Made by a program: the position numbers and the translations under genes
Assembly: GCA_016720635.1 (NCBI GenBank)
Contig: JADKKF010000005.1
Coordinates: 1 to 64,000 of the forward strand
DNA: 64,000 nucleotides
From: Saprospiraceae bacterium
GTDB lineage: Bacteria; Bacteroidota; Bacteroidia; Chitinophagales; Saprospiraceae
Direction: 5' to 3'
Notes under the pieces: model-generated
Seen by the model: only the letters and a program-made list of their open reading frames with translations
The model's database searches: none
Told to the model about the DNA's origin: nothing
In this document: positions 16,932 to 25,309 of the stretch, one piece after another
Numbering within the stretch: position 1 is the stretch's first letter
Layout: the number at the start of each line of letters is the position of its first letter

Positions 16932-18074
16932 TTGAGTCATTTCATAGTTTCTGCGAGAAAGTATAGGCCTATCCGGTTCGAGGAGGTTGTGGGGCAGGAG
17001 CATGTCTCTTTGACGCTTAAGAATGCCTTAAAAACGGATCATTTGGCGCATGCTTTTCTGTTTTGTGGGCCAAGAGGAGTCGGTAAAACGACTTGTGCTC
17101 GAATCTTAGCAAAGGTGATTAATTGTGAGCAAAATGCCAAGGAAGCTGAGCCATGTGGGGAGTGCAATTCGTGTAAATCTTTCGAAAAAAATGCTTCGTT
17201 CAATATCATAGAATTAGATGCCGCATCCAATAACGGGGTGGATCATATCAGAAATCTTGTCGAACAAACAAGGGTCGCACCCGTAGCGGGTCAATACAAA
17301 GTATTCATCATCGATGAGGTGCACCAGTTGTCGTCAGCGGCTTTTAACGCTTTTTTGAAAACGCTGGAGGAGCCACCGGAGCATGCAATATTTATATTGG
17401 CGACCACTGAAAAGCACAAAATATTGCCAACGATTCTTTCGAGGTGTCAGATATATGACTTTAGGCGTATTTCGGTTGAAGACATAGTGGCGCAGCTTAA
17501 AAAAATAGCAGAGAAAGAGGGCATCAAAGCTGAAGATCAAGCATTGCACGTTATCGCTCAGAAGGCGGATGGAGGGTTACGAGATGCGCTGTCGATTTTT
17601 GACAAGATGGCCAGCATGGGCAATAATGTGATCGAATATCAATTGGTCATCGATACCTTGAATGTCCTAGATTACACATATTTTTTTGACGTAGTCGAGC
17701 ATCTTGTGGAGGAGCGATCGGGTGATGTTTTGGTCCTTTTCAATACCATACTGGAGAAGGGCTTTGAAGGCGACTGGTTTATGCTGGGACTCGGGGAGCA
17801 TCTGAGAAATCTCTTTATGGTTAAAAATCCTCAGACGGTCGAATTGCTGGAAGTGGCCGATGTATGGAAGAAAAAATATGTCGATCAGGCGGGTAAAATT
17901 TCACTTTCGTTCATCGTTACGGCGTTAGATTTGATCAATCAATGCGATATCCAGTATAAAAATGCCAAAAACAAGCGCTTGCATGTAGAAATGGCCTTGG
18001 TAAAGCTCACTTATTTTAAGAGAATGTATAATGCTGCTTCTGCACAAGCAGAGGGTGAAAAAAAAAACAATTAG
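16932..18074 (+). CDS. dnaX: DNA polymerase III gamma/tau subunit, zero-frame (gamma-like) product
   Basis: The protein is the clamp-loader ATPase of DNA polymerase III. It has the usual start region FIVSARKYRPIRFEEVVGQE, Walker A GPRGVGKTT, the zinc-site cysteines (CGECNSC), Walker B FIIDEVHQLS, the sensor region ATTEKHKILPTILSRCQ and domain III. I take TTG at 16932 (LSHFIVSARKYRP) as start because the promoter element ends at 16913. The zero frame stops at 18074 shortly after a run of ten A (18058-18067), giving a short product ending EGEKKNN. A -1 shift inside that run opens a further 184 codons (entry 18059-18610). This matches the gamma/tau scheme known from other bacteria. The neighbouring minus-strand gene is separated by a bidirectional terminator. 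Confidence 0.9.
   Translation: MSHFIVSARKYRPIRFEEVVGQEHVSLTLKNALKTDHLAHAFLFCGPRGVGKTTCARILAKVINCEQNAKEAEPCGECNSCKSFEKNASFNIIELDAASNNGVDHIRNLVEQTRVAPVAGQYKVFIIDEVHQLSSAAFNAFLKTLEEPPEHAIFILATTEKHKILPTILSRCQIYDFRRISVEDIVAQLKKIAEKEGIKAEDQALHVIAQKADGGLRDALSIFDKMASMGNNVIEYQLVIDTLNVLDYTYFFDVVEHLVEERSGDVLVLFNTILEKGFEGDWFMLGLGEHLRNLFMVKNPQTVELLEVADVWKKKYVDQAGKISLSFIVTALDLINQCDIQYKNAKNKRLHVEMALVKLTYFKRMYNAASAQAEGEKKNN
18058..18067 (+). promoter_or_regulatory. A10 slippery run in dnaX
   Basis: Ten consecutive A lie between GGTG and CAATTAG. The zero frame meets TAG at 18072, while the -1 frame continues as KKKQLAEPKSASQT and so on. Either ribosomal -1 slippage on A AAA AAA or RNA polymerase slippage would join the frames. 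Confidence 0.6.
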
Positions 18075-18610
18075 CAGAGCCTAAATCTGCTTCTCAAACA
18101 GCTTCTCCAACTGCCTCAAAGGCAACCCCTTCACAAGTAAGCGATGTGTCTATTAAACCTGATAACAAAAAGCCGAAGGTTTCTCCCAATAGCTCACTGG
18201 ATCATCTTTACAGTTCTGTTAGGCATGATTTAAAGGCTCCTGTAGATGTGTTGGCTTATACCAAGGAGAATATAGACCAAGTCATCCAGAATTATATACA
18301 AAAGATTAGTTCACCGTCCTTAAAGATTTGTTTTGAAAAAATGCAAATCGTGGAGATGGGCGAGGTGATTAGAATAAAGGTGAGCAGTCAATTGGATCGA
18401 CAAACGATACTAAATGAAACGGCATGGCTGGATGAATTGCGCAATAAATTCAATAAGAATGACATACAATTGGCCATCGAAGTGGAGGAATCTGCACCAG
18501 AAGAGCGTCCAGCACAGCGTGTAAAACTAACAGAACAGGATATATTGGAGATCATGATCAAGCGCAATCCATTGGTGGGTGAGTTGGTGAAAATTTTTGA
18601 CGGCGAATGA
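18059..18610 (+). CDS. dnaX: DnaX tau extension in -1 frame (made by frameshifting)
   Basis: In the -1 register a TGA at 18056 closes the frame upstream, and the open part starts within the A10 run: KKKQLAEPKSASQT, a Ser/Ala/Pro/Lys-rich linker, then a folded C-terminal domain from about SSLDHLYSSVRHDLKAPVDV to LVGELVKIFDGE. The linker followed by a small alpha/beta domain is what the tau-specific part of DnaX normally looks like; tau domains IV-V bind DnaB helicase and the polymerase alpha subunit. The first internal start codon (GTG at 18146) lies inside the linker, so separate translation is unlikely. A joined product would be about 565 residues, a usual Bacteroidota DnaX size. Homopolymer miscounting in the assembly is the main alternative. 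Confidence 0.7.
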   Translation, partial: KKKQLAEPKSASQTASPTASKATPSQVSDVSIKPDNKKPKVSPNSSLDHLYSSVRHDLKAPVDVLAYTKENIDQVIQNYIQKISSPSLKICFEKMQIVEMGEVIRIKVSSQLDRQTILNETAWLDELRNKFNKNDIQLAIEVEESAPEERPAQRVKLTEQDILEIMIKRNPLVGELVKIFDGE

Positions 18611-18643
18611 ACTAAAAATAATGTCAAAAAATGATTGAAATAA

Positions 18644-18678
18644 AAAAGCCCTCAAGTCATACCTGAGGGCTTTTACTT
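18644..18678. terminator. Bidirectional terminator between dnaX and the 18700 gene
   Basis: An 11-bp inverted repeat, AAAAGCCCTCA (18644-18654)/TGAGGGCTTTT (18664-18674), has a 9-nt loop. It has A-rich sequence on one side and T-rich on the other, and so can stop transcription from both converging genes. Confidence 0.85.
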
Positions 18679-18699
18679 TTAAAGGGATAAATAAACCTA

Positions 18700-20220
18700 T
18701 TAAAGTTCTATTCCAAGAGATTTTAATGTTTCAGTGCTTAATTGACCTTGAGCCAAATTTTTATCTTTTTGATACTTGATCAAAGCAGTTTTGGTTTGGA
18801 TACCAAGGATATTGTCGATTGGTCCTGGATCATAACCTAGAACTTTAAGTCTAGTTTGAACTCTTTGAACCAATGCAGAAGTTACTTTAGTTCCACAAAC
18901 AACCTCTCTCCATTCAGTCATACCACCTTTTTTCACCAATCTAGTTTTGGTAACAGTAGTATATTCAGCAGGGATTTCGATTTCTCTGGTTGAAGCAGGA
19001 GTTTCGATAACAGTTCTAGTAACAGTAGTATATTCAGCGCCTACGTTTTCAGAAGTAGAAGAAGCTGCAGACTTAAGTTTTTGGATTGACTTAGTTGCGT
19101 ATTCAGCAGGGATTTCAACTTCTCTAGTGGTAGCAGCAGTTTTGATTTTTTGGATAGTTCTAGTTGCGTATTCAGCAGGGATTTCAACTTCTCTTGTAGT
19201 AGCAGGAGTTTTGATTTTCTGGATAGTTTTAGTTGCGTATTCAGCAGGAACTTCAACTTCTCTTGTAGTAGCGGCAGTTTTGATTTTTTGGATGGTTCTA
19301 GTTGCGTATTCAGCAGGGATCTCAATTTCTCTAGTAGTAGCAGGAGTTTTGATAACCTTCATTCTACGAGTACCGTATTCAGCAGGAACATCAACTTTTC
19401 TTACACAGTCGTTTCCTTCGTCAGTATAACCAGCAGCACAACCAACTCTTTCTTGTTTAGTGATGGTTTTGTAAGTTGCAGGTACTTCTACAAGACATGT
19501 AACCATACAGTCATCAGGATTGGCAGAAAGGCAATTAGCATCACCTCTTCTTTTTTCCCATTTTGTAGTAGCAGGAGAAACTTCGATTGTTTCAGAAACG
19601 GTTTTGTATTGAGCAGCAACTTTGTCAATTCTTTGAGAAGCCTCACGAACGACATATCTTTCTTCTTTTTCTTCATAAGTAGCAGGAACGACTTCCAATC
19701 TCTTAGAAGCTTCTTTTGCGATATATCTCTCAGTTACAGTCTCATAAGTAGCAGGAACAGCTTCTAATCTTTTAGACGCTTCTTTTACCATTACTCTTTC
19801 AGTTACAGTCTCATAAGTAGCAGGAACGACTTCAATTTTCTTAGAAGCTTCTTTTACCATATATCTTTCAGTAGTAGTTTCGTAAGTAGCAGGAACGACC
19901 TCTAATCTCTTAGAAGCTTCTTTTACTAATACTCTATCAGAAACTGTTTCATATTTAGCAGGAACAGCAACCAATCTAGTGCCAGCTTCTTTAGCCATTA
20001 CTCTGTCTGTAACAGTCTTGTACTTTGCTGGAATAATTTCTACTCTTTTAGAAGCAGGACGCACTAAAACTTTTTCAGTGTACGTCTCATAAGTGTCAGG
20101 AATAACGCATTTTGCGTAACATTTCCCAGGTTGTCCATTGGGTGGAACATCGTTTTGGGCTTGTGTGGTGAAAGCCAATCCGATGCATAGAATCACGATA
20201 AAAAGATTAAGATTCTTCAT
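18700..20220 (-). CDS. Secreted 23-residue-repeat protein with peptidoglycan-binding domain
   Basis: This 506-residue protein has a signal peptide (about residues 1-21, ending TQAQ). About seven 23-residue repeats of the type VPATYETVTERVMVKEASKR follow, then a Cys-rich break (about 215-260, with DANCLSANPDDC). Next come about eight further 23-residue repeats of the type IPAEYATRTIQKIKTAATTR, and a C-terminal peptidoglycan-binding type 1 domain (about 440-506: RVQTRLKVLGYDPGPIDNIL, then TKTALIKYQKDKNL and LSTETLKSLGIEL). The C-terminal domain should hold the protein to the cell wall in the periplasm, and the repeats would form an extended stalk. Function is otherwise unknown. It starts 28 nt after the HD gene's stop and may be the last gene of that operon. 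Confidence 0.75.
   Translation of the reverse strand: MKNLNLFIVILCIGLAFTTQAQNDVPPNGQPGKCYAKCVIPDTYETYTEKVLVRPASKRVEIIPAKYKTVTDRVMAKEAGTRLVAVPAKYETVSDRVLVKEASKRLEVVPATYETTTERYMVKEASKKIEVVPATYETVTERVMVKEASKRLEAVPATYETVTERYIAKEASKRLEVVPATYEEKEERYVVREASQRIDKVAAQYKTVSETIEVSPATTKWEKRRGDANCLSANPDDCMVTCLVEVPATYKTITKQERVGCAAGYTDEGNDCVRKVDVPAEYGTRRMKVIKTPATTREIEIPAEYATRTIQKIKTAATTREVEVPAEYATKTIQKIKTPATTREVEIPAEYATRTIQKIKTAATTREVEIPAEYATKSIQKLKSAASSTSENVGAEYTTVTRTVIETPASTREIEIPAEYTTVTKTRLVKKGGMTEWREVVCGTKVTSALVQRVQTRLKVLGYDPGPIDNILGIQTKTALIKYQKDKNLAQGQLSTETLKSLGIEL
18950..20095 (-). repeat. Coding 69-bp tandem repeats (two sub-families)
   Basis: The 23-residue protein repeats correspond to 69-bp DNA repeats. 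Those at about 19095-19340 are nearly identical, with units differing at only a few positions, suggesting recent duplication; those at about 19650-20095 are more diverged. Confidence 0.75.
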
Positions 20221-20248
20221 AGTTAAATGATTGATTTAGGTAAAAAAT

Positions 20249-21475
20249 TTATTTAATATGTGAATAAATATGATAATAACACAAAAAAAAGAGATTATTA
20301 TTTAAGTTTGATTCAATAAACTCATCAAATTTACTGAGCTCTACCAATTCACCAGATTTTTTTAAAATGATGATTGGGTGATTAACTGAATCATAATAAG
20401 ACAAATATTCATCTCCTTTGATTAATAATGGTTCAGAATCCACTTCTGACAACCCCGTAGTTTTCATTATATTGAGACGAATATTTTTAATGATGTCACT
20501 ATCAAATGATTTGGTTTGTAATTTTGACTTGTATAATTGCCTATACAGTAACCCTTTAGTGAGTGATTGAAGTGCGAAATCATCCAGACTTGATGCGGTT
20601 TTAATCAAATTCCAAACATCTGCATCGTCCAAATTCATATAATGAAAGTGCAAATATGAAAAATTTGTGTGTGAATTGGTGTCAAATGGGTGAAAAAAAT
20701 TGCGTGCGAATTGAATTTTTTCGTCATTTGGGTTTTGCTCTATCAAATATTTGATCCTTTTAACAAAATTTACAAGCATTTTTTCTGCACTGAGACAAGT
20801 TTTATGTAAGTAAACTTGTCGGTACATAAGCTCCCGGCTTGATAGAAATTTTACAATGGAATGAATTCCTTTTTCTTCAAAAACCAATTTGTCATCGACA
20901 ACATTCATCATGTGTAAAATGCGGTCAAAACCAATCCTTCCCTCTACGACTCCCGTATAAAAACTATCGCGGGTCAAGTAATCGAGGCGGTCCATGTCGA
21001 GCTGACTTGAAACCATCTGGTGAAAAAAGGTTCGATGATATTGATTGGTAAATATCTTGATGGCCAAATCCAGTTCTTGATTGAATTCTTGATTCAAGCA
21101 TTGCATCGTGTAGAGGGAAATTTCTTCATGGGACATTGGGACAAATTGTTCCTCCAACGCATGTGAAAACGGACCATGGCCAATATCATGCAGCAGGATG
21201 GCTAGACAAGCTCCTTTTGCCTCCTCTTCTGAAATCTCGACATTCTTTAATTTGAGGAGATGGATCGCAGTTTGCATTAGATGCATAGCACCCAATGCAT
21301 GGTGAAACCTCGTATGAGTCGCTCCTGGATAAACAAGGTCGGAAAGACCCATTTGTTTGATTCGTCGAAGTCGCTGAAACCAGGGGTGTTGGATGATATC
21401 AAAGATGATGGGATATGGAATCCGAATGAATCCATAGACTGGATCGTTGATTATCTTTAGTTTGTTGGTATCCAT
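20249..21475 (-). CDS. HD-domain phosphohydrolase
   Basis: The protein (about 408 residues from the ATG at 21475; a TTG two codons upstream is possible) carries the HD-superfamily metal site: TRFHHALGAMHL, LLHDIGHGPFSHALE (HD around residues 96-97) and a later Asp in QLDMDRLDYLTRDSFY. This places it with dGTPase-like/SAMHD1-like HD phosphohydrolases. The opening INDPVYGFIRIPYPIIFDII and the segment QHPWFQRLRRIKQMGLSDLV are typical of that subfamily. The substrate, a nucleotide triphosphate or a related molecule, is not known from the sequence. It starts about 21 nt after the stop of rnr and so is probably co-transcribed with it. Confidence 0.85.
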   Translation of the reverse strand: MDTNKLKIINDPVYGFIRIPYPIIFDIIQHPWFQRLRRIKQMGLSDLVYPGATHTRFHHALGAMHLMQTAIHLLKLKNVEISEEEAKGACLAILLHDIGHGPFSHALEEQFVPMSHEEISLYTMQCLNQEFNQELDLAIKIFTNQYHRTFFHQMVSSQLDMDRLDYLTRDSFYTGVVEGRIGFDRILHMMNVVDDKLVFEEKGIHSIVKFLSSRELMYRQVYLHKTCLSAEKMLVNFVKRIKYLIEQNPNDEKIQFARNFFHPFDTNSHTNFSYLHFHYMNLDDADVWNLIKTASSLDDFALQSLTKGLLYRQLYKSKLQTKSFDSDIIKNIRLNIMKTTGLSEVDSEPLLIKGDEYLSYYDSVNHPIIILKKSGELVELSKFDEFIESNLNNNLFFLCYYHIYSHIK

Positions 21476-21496
21476 CGCCAAGGCCGATTTCGAAAT

Positions 21497-23647
21497 TTAA
21501 TTGATTAAAGTTAGTTCAATTTGCCTTTTGGTAAGATTGGTGGATTTGACCTGTACTTTGCAGGCATCCCCGATTTGTATCACCGAATTGCCTTTATTGC
21601 TCTGAGCTTTTAACTTGGTCGCATCCAGCGTATAGTATTGGTCCATATGTTCAAAGGGTACGAAACCTTCGCATTTATTGGCAATTAGCTCAATAAAAAT
21701 ACCCCTGTCGGTAAGACCAGACACCAACCCTTCGAAAGATTCTCCGACGTGGTTTTGAAGGTATTCGACTTGTTTATATTTGATGGATTGTCTCTCGGCA
21801 TCCATTGCTTTTCTTTCTTGTTTTGAAATGTGTTTGCACTGCATCTCCAGGGCTTCTTTATTGTGCCTTATGGTTGTCTTCAAATTGTCAAATAAAATAC
21901 GATGACACAGAACATCGGAGTATCTCCTTATAGGACTTGTAAAATGCGAATAATACTTGAAGGCGAGTCCGTAATGCCCAATATTATTGGAGCTGTATTC
22001 TGCTTTGGCCATGCATTTTATTGCCAATGGTTCTAGTAGTTTTAGCCTTTCGTCATCTTGGGCTTTTTTGATCAGATAGTCTAGGGATTGGGCGATTTTT
22101 TGAGGGCTTTGAAAATCTAATTTGATCCCCAATTGGCCTGCAAAAAGAGCTAGATTTTCTAACTTATCCTTATCTGGCAGGTCGTGGACTCTATAGATCA
22201 TAGGGATCTCAAGCTGTTCTTTGGTGGCGATGAATCGCGCCACTTCTCTATTGGCAAGCAACATAAAATCCTCTATGAGGAGGTGCGCTTCTTTTCTTTC
22301 TTTGATGAAAATACCTATCGGTCTGCCTTCGGCATCCAGTTCGAATTGGACTTCTTCGGAGTCAAAATTTATTGCACCATTTTGAAATTTTTCTTTTCGT
22401 AGAATTCTCGCAATATTGTTCAATTCCGTCAATTCTTTAGCAAATGGGCCGGGTGCGATCCCTTCTAATACCTCTTGAGCCCCTTCGTAGGTGAATCTGT
22501 GATCAGAGTGGATGATTGTTTTTCCTAGCCAAGTATTTTTAATTTTTCCATCTTTTGAAAAAATAAACATGGCGGAGAAACAATATTTGTCTTCATTGGG
22601 TCTCAATGAGCAGAGTTCGTTGGACAACCTTTCGGGTAGCATCGGGCAAACACGATCAACCAAATATACAGATGTAGATCTCCTATAAGCATCTCTATCT
22701 AAAAGTGTATCTGCTTTGACAAAATGGGTGACATCCGCGATATGAACTCCGATTTCTATTTCCTCATTGTCCAGGTATTGGATGGACAAAGCATCATCAA
22801 AATCCTTAGCAGTAGCGGGGTCTATGGTAAAGGTGGTAATATCACGACAATCCCTTCTAACGTTAACTTCTGCTTGCGTGATTTCGCCACTAATTTTTTC
22901 AGATTCGGCGATAACCGCAGGGTCAAAGCTTATGTCAAAACCTTGTTTAATCAAGATTTCATTCATGGCGAACTCTGATTCACCTACTTTGCCTAAAGAT
23001 GTTGTGATAGTGCCTATGGCTTTTATTTGTTTTTTTGTAGGCCATTCTAGTATTTTTACCACGACAGTAAATCCATCCTTGGCTCCATTGAAATCGCTTG
23101 GATAAACGATGATCGAAGAAAGCGGGTTGTTAACCAGTTCGACTACTCCATAATGTTTTTTGATGTGTAAAACGCCAATGAATACTTCGGCAGCTCTTTC
23201 TACGATTTCTACGATTTGACCTTCTGGTCTTCGCTTCAGTTTGGAATTGAGTTTGACTTTTACTTTATCCCCATTCATGGCACCGTTCATATAGATGGAT
23301 GGTACATAAATATCCTTGGTGACCCCATCTACGACGATGAATGCCCCTCCGTGTTGGGTCATATCTACGACGCCGATTTGCAGGGCAGCATTTTCAAGTC
23401 TGGGGCTCGGTGGGCTAAATTTTTCGAAGGTAAATTTGCCATCAGAGGCTTTGTGGATCAACGATTTTTTTTTCAAACTTGCCAATACTGAGTGAACACT
23501 TTCTTTAGAACAAGATAAATTCAGGCTTCGGATTAACAAGTTGGCTCCGATGAATTTTTTGGGATTTTGTTTGAAAAAAGTGAGTATTTGTTTTTCGAGT
23601 ATTGGTGCTGGTATGTTTATCTTGGGTATTTTATTTTTTTGAGGCAT
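21497..23647 (-). CDS. rnr: Ribonuclease R (3'-5' exoribonuclease)
   Basis: This 716-residue protein has an N-terminal winged-helix-like segment, cold-shock OB domains (MTQHGGAFIVVDGV), the RNB catalytic domain and a C-terminal S1 domain (VGESFEGLVSGLTDRGIFIE). Catalytic-type motifs include TIDPATAKDFDDALSI and GVHIADVTHFV with their conserved Asp residues, DRVCPMLPERLSNELCSL, and AEYSSNNIGHYGLAFKYYSH with TSPIRRYSDVLCH. RNase R degrades structured RNA processively using Mg2+. It is the middle gene of a likely operon: a small unknown gene 15 nt upstream and the HD gene 15-21 nt downstream. Confidence 0.95.
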   Translation of the reverse strand: MPQKNKIPKINIPAPILEKQILTFFKQNPKKFIGANLLIRSLNLSCSKESVHSVLASLKKKSLIHKASDGKFTFEKFSPPSPRLENAALQIGVVDMTQHGGAFIVVDGVTKDIYVPSIYMNGAMNGDKVKVKLNSKLKRRPEGQIVEIVERAAEVFIGVLHIKKHYGVVELVNNPLSSIIVYPSDFNGAKDGFTVVVKILEWPTKKQIKAIGTITTSLGKVGESEFAMNEILIKQGFDISFDPAVIAESEKISGEITQAEVNVRRDCRDITTFTIDPATAKDFDDALSIQYLDNEEIEIGVHIADVTHFVKADTLLDRDAYRRSTSVYLVDRVCPMLPERLSNELCSLRPNEDKYCFSAMFIFSKDGKIKNTWLGKTIIHSDHRFTYEGAQEVLEGIAPGPFAKELTELNNIARILRKEKFQNGAINFDSEEVQFELDAEGRPIGIFIKERKEAHLLIEDFMLLANREVARFIATKEQLEIPMIYRVHDLPDKDKLENLALFAGQLGIKLDFQSPQKIAQSLDYLIKKAQDDERLKLLEPLAIKCMAKAEYSSNNIGHYGLAFKYYSHFTSPIRRYSDVLCHRILFDNLKTTIRHNKEALEMQCKHISKQERKAMDAERQSIKYKQVEYLQNHVGESFEGLVSGLTDRGIFIELIANKCEGFVPFEHMDQYYTLDATKLKAQSNKGNSVIQIGDACKVQVKSTNLTKRQIELTLIN

Positions 23648-23662
23648 ATTTTTTTTAATTCA

Positions 23663-24184
23663 TTAATGAGATATCGGTATTTTATCTGAAAATTTTCCAT
23701 CACCGCCTATCTCGAGCATATAATATTTGGGTTCTAAAGTACTGTATTCGTCTTGAATAAGACCTTGACTTTCCACTTGATAAATTTTTTGGTCATTTTC
23801 GATGCGGGCCAAAGTATATTTTTGGTAAATATCGTCTAAAATTTGTAACCCAGCGATGGTCATAAAATCTATTATAAGACCTTTTTTATCTATGCTTACC
23901 AAAATGTATTGATAATGTAATAAATCAATCTTGGCAAGTAAAAGACAATCTATATCTTTAGAATGCACAAACCTGAAACACGGAATGTACTCAATATGTT
24001 CTGATGAAATATCATCTATTAGCGAAATAATATTTTCATAAACCCAAAGGGGCAGAGGTTGATTATGGATACTACACTCCTCAAAAGTCTCTTTGGTCAC
24101 TGAAATCGGTAATTCAATGATGGGAAAAAGGGACTTGAAAAAATCCATAGCTTGTTTGCGTTCATCCCCAGTTAGTGTTTCCAT
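23663..24184 (-). CDS. Conserved-looking protein of unknown function upstream of rnr
   Basis: I do not recognise this 173-residue soluble protein. It has no signal peptide or membrane segment. It is rich in acidic and hydrophobic residues, with alternating strands (IEYIPCFRFVHSKDIDCLLL, YQYILVSIDKKGLIIDFMTI) suggesting an alpha/beta fold. It is the first gene of the unit followed by rnr (gap 15 nt) and the HD phosphohydrolase, and it has a clear TAnnTTTG promoter about 20 nt before its ATG. The context hints at a role around RNA or nucleotide turnover, which is inference only. Confidence 0.6.
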   Translation of the reverse strand: METLTGDERKQAMDFFKSLFPIIELPISVTKETFEECSIHNQPLPLWVYENIISLIDDISSEHIEYIPCFRFVHSKDIDCLLLAKIDLLHYQYILVSIDKKGLIIDFMTIAGLQILDDIYQKYTLARIENDQKIYQVESQGLIQDEYSTLEPKYYMLEIGGDGKFSDKIPISH

Positions 24185-24203
24185 ATGGTCAAATTATTCG
24201 CCA

Positions 24204-24211
24204 CAAAGCTA
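24204..24211 (-). promoter_or_regulatory. Promoter -7 element (TAGCTTTG) of the rnr operon
   Basis: TAGCTTTG on the minus strand (24211-24204) predicts transcription starting about 15 nt before the ATG at 24184. Confidence 0.5.
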
Positions 24212-24261
24212 AGTTATTAGCAGAATATATCATATATTTTTCATCAAGATATGTATTTAGC

Positions 24262-24363
24262 GCGTTAGGGGGTGGAACTGGAAGTCTCGCTTGCGAAGCA
24301 GCAGAGACCGAAACGAAGTGAAGCAGTGGAACACCCGACCCTCATTCGATGAGGGAAACGCCC
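24262..24363 (+). repeat. Dispersed structured intergenic element R4
   Basis: Closing helix GCGTT (24262-24266)/AACGC (24357-24361), followed by CCC. Body: AGGGGGTGGAACTGG, GTCTC and CAGAGAC around CGCTTGCG, GAAACGAAGTGAAGCAGTGG, then core ACACCCGACC and hairpin CCCTCAT/ATGAGGG with a TCG loop. It lies between the divergent rnr operon and the SDR gene. Confidence 0.75.
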
Positions 24364-24465
24364 CTAAAAAAATGTACTAATTTCGTTGCTCTTGTAGAAA
24401 TATCTAACCACTTGGGAGAATTGATTAATTTTAGGGTTTAAAAAACATATTTTTAATCGAAGGAT

Positions 24466-25302
24466 ATGAAGCGAATTTTGGTGACGGGAGTGTCGAGCGG
24501 TATCGGCCTAGACCTTTGTAAGGGCTTGGTGGCGAGTGGATATGAGGTATTAGGAACGGTGAGAAATCCTAAAGTGGGAGAAGAATTGAAGGCGAGTTTG
24601 GGAAGTAATTTTTCCTATTTGATTCTCGATATGGAGAAAAGGGATACTTTGGATGGGATCAAGACCAAGATTCAGGATATTTTTGGTGAAAAGCCATTGT
24701 TTGCGCTGGTGAATAATGCTGGGCTGGCAGTGAGTGGCCCGATGGAATTATTGCCCATAGAGGAGATAAAAAAGCAGTTTGAAGTCAATGTTTTTGGACT
24801 GTTAGAGCTGACACAAATATGTATTCCATTTCTAAAAAAAACGGATCAATTGAACCCTCGGATAGTGAATATAAGCAGCGTATCTGGTTTAATAACGAAT
24901 GCATTCATGGGGCCGTATTCGGCTTCGAAATATGCTGTGGAGGCCATGAGTGACGCCTTGCGCCGAGAATTGTTCCTGCGAAATATCGAAGTAATCATCG
25001 TAGAGCCAGGGCCCATACAGACGCCAATCTGGGAGAAAGCAAGACACGATAAATTCGACTGGAGCGGAACGGTTTACGACGTTTTTTTGAAAAACAGGGC
25101 TAAGATCATCGACAATACGGAAAAGTCGGCAATCCCAGTAGCTGAGGTTACAAAGGCAATCATTGATGAACTTGGTAGGCAAAAGCCTAGGACGAGAAGG
25201 ATCGTGGCGGCCAAGTCTTGGGTGTATCCATTGCTTAGGATATTGCCCGATCGATGGGTCGATGGGATTATGATTAAAATGAATGGACTTAGGAAAATCT
25301 AA
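24466..25302 (+). CDS. Short-chain dehydrogenase/reductase (SDR) family oxidoreductase
   Basis: This 278-residue classical SDR has the nucleotide-binding motif TGVSSGIG (residues 7-14), NNAG (about 86-89), the active-site Ser in NISSVSG (about 138) and the catalytic YSASK (Tyr about 151). It uses NAD(H) or NADP(H) to interconvert alcohols and ketones; the substrate is unknown. The C-terminal extension (PRTRRIVAAKSWVYPLLRIL) resembles SDRs acting on lipophilic substrates. It is followed after 7 nt by a flavoprotein gene, so the two are probably co-transcribed. Confidence 0.9.
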   Translation: MKRILVTGVSSGIGLDLCKGLVASGYEVLGTVRNPKVGEELKASLGSNFSYLILDMEKRDTLDGIKTKIQDIFGEKPLFALVNNAGLAVSGPMELLPIEEIKKQFEVNVFGLLELTQICIPFLKKTDQLNPRIVNISSVSGLITNAFMGPYSASKYAVEAMSDALRRELFLRNIEVIIVEPGPIQTPIWEKARHDKFDWSGTVYDVFLKNRAKIIDNTEKSAIPVAEVTKAIIDELGRQKPRTRRIVAAKSWVYPLLRILPDRWVDGIMIKMNGLRKI

Positions 25303-25309
25303 ATAAAAA

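Noticed and set aside
19095..19340. 69-bp tandem repeats as possible CRISPR or VNTR
   Set aside because: Repeats are in frame with the 23-residue protein repeats and have no unique spacers.
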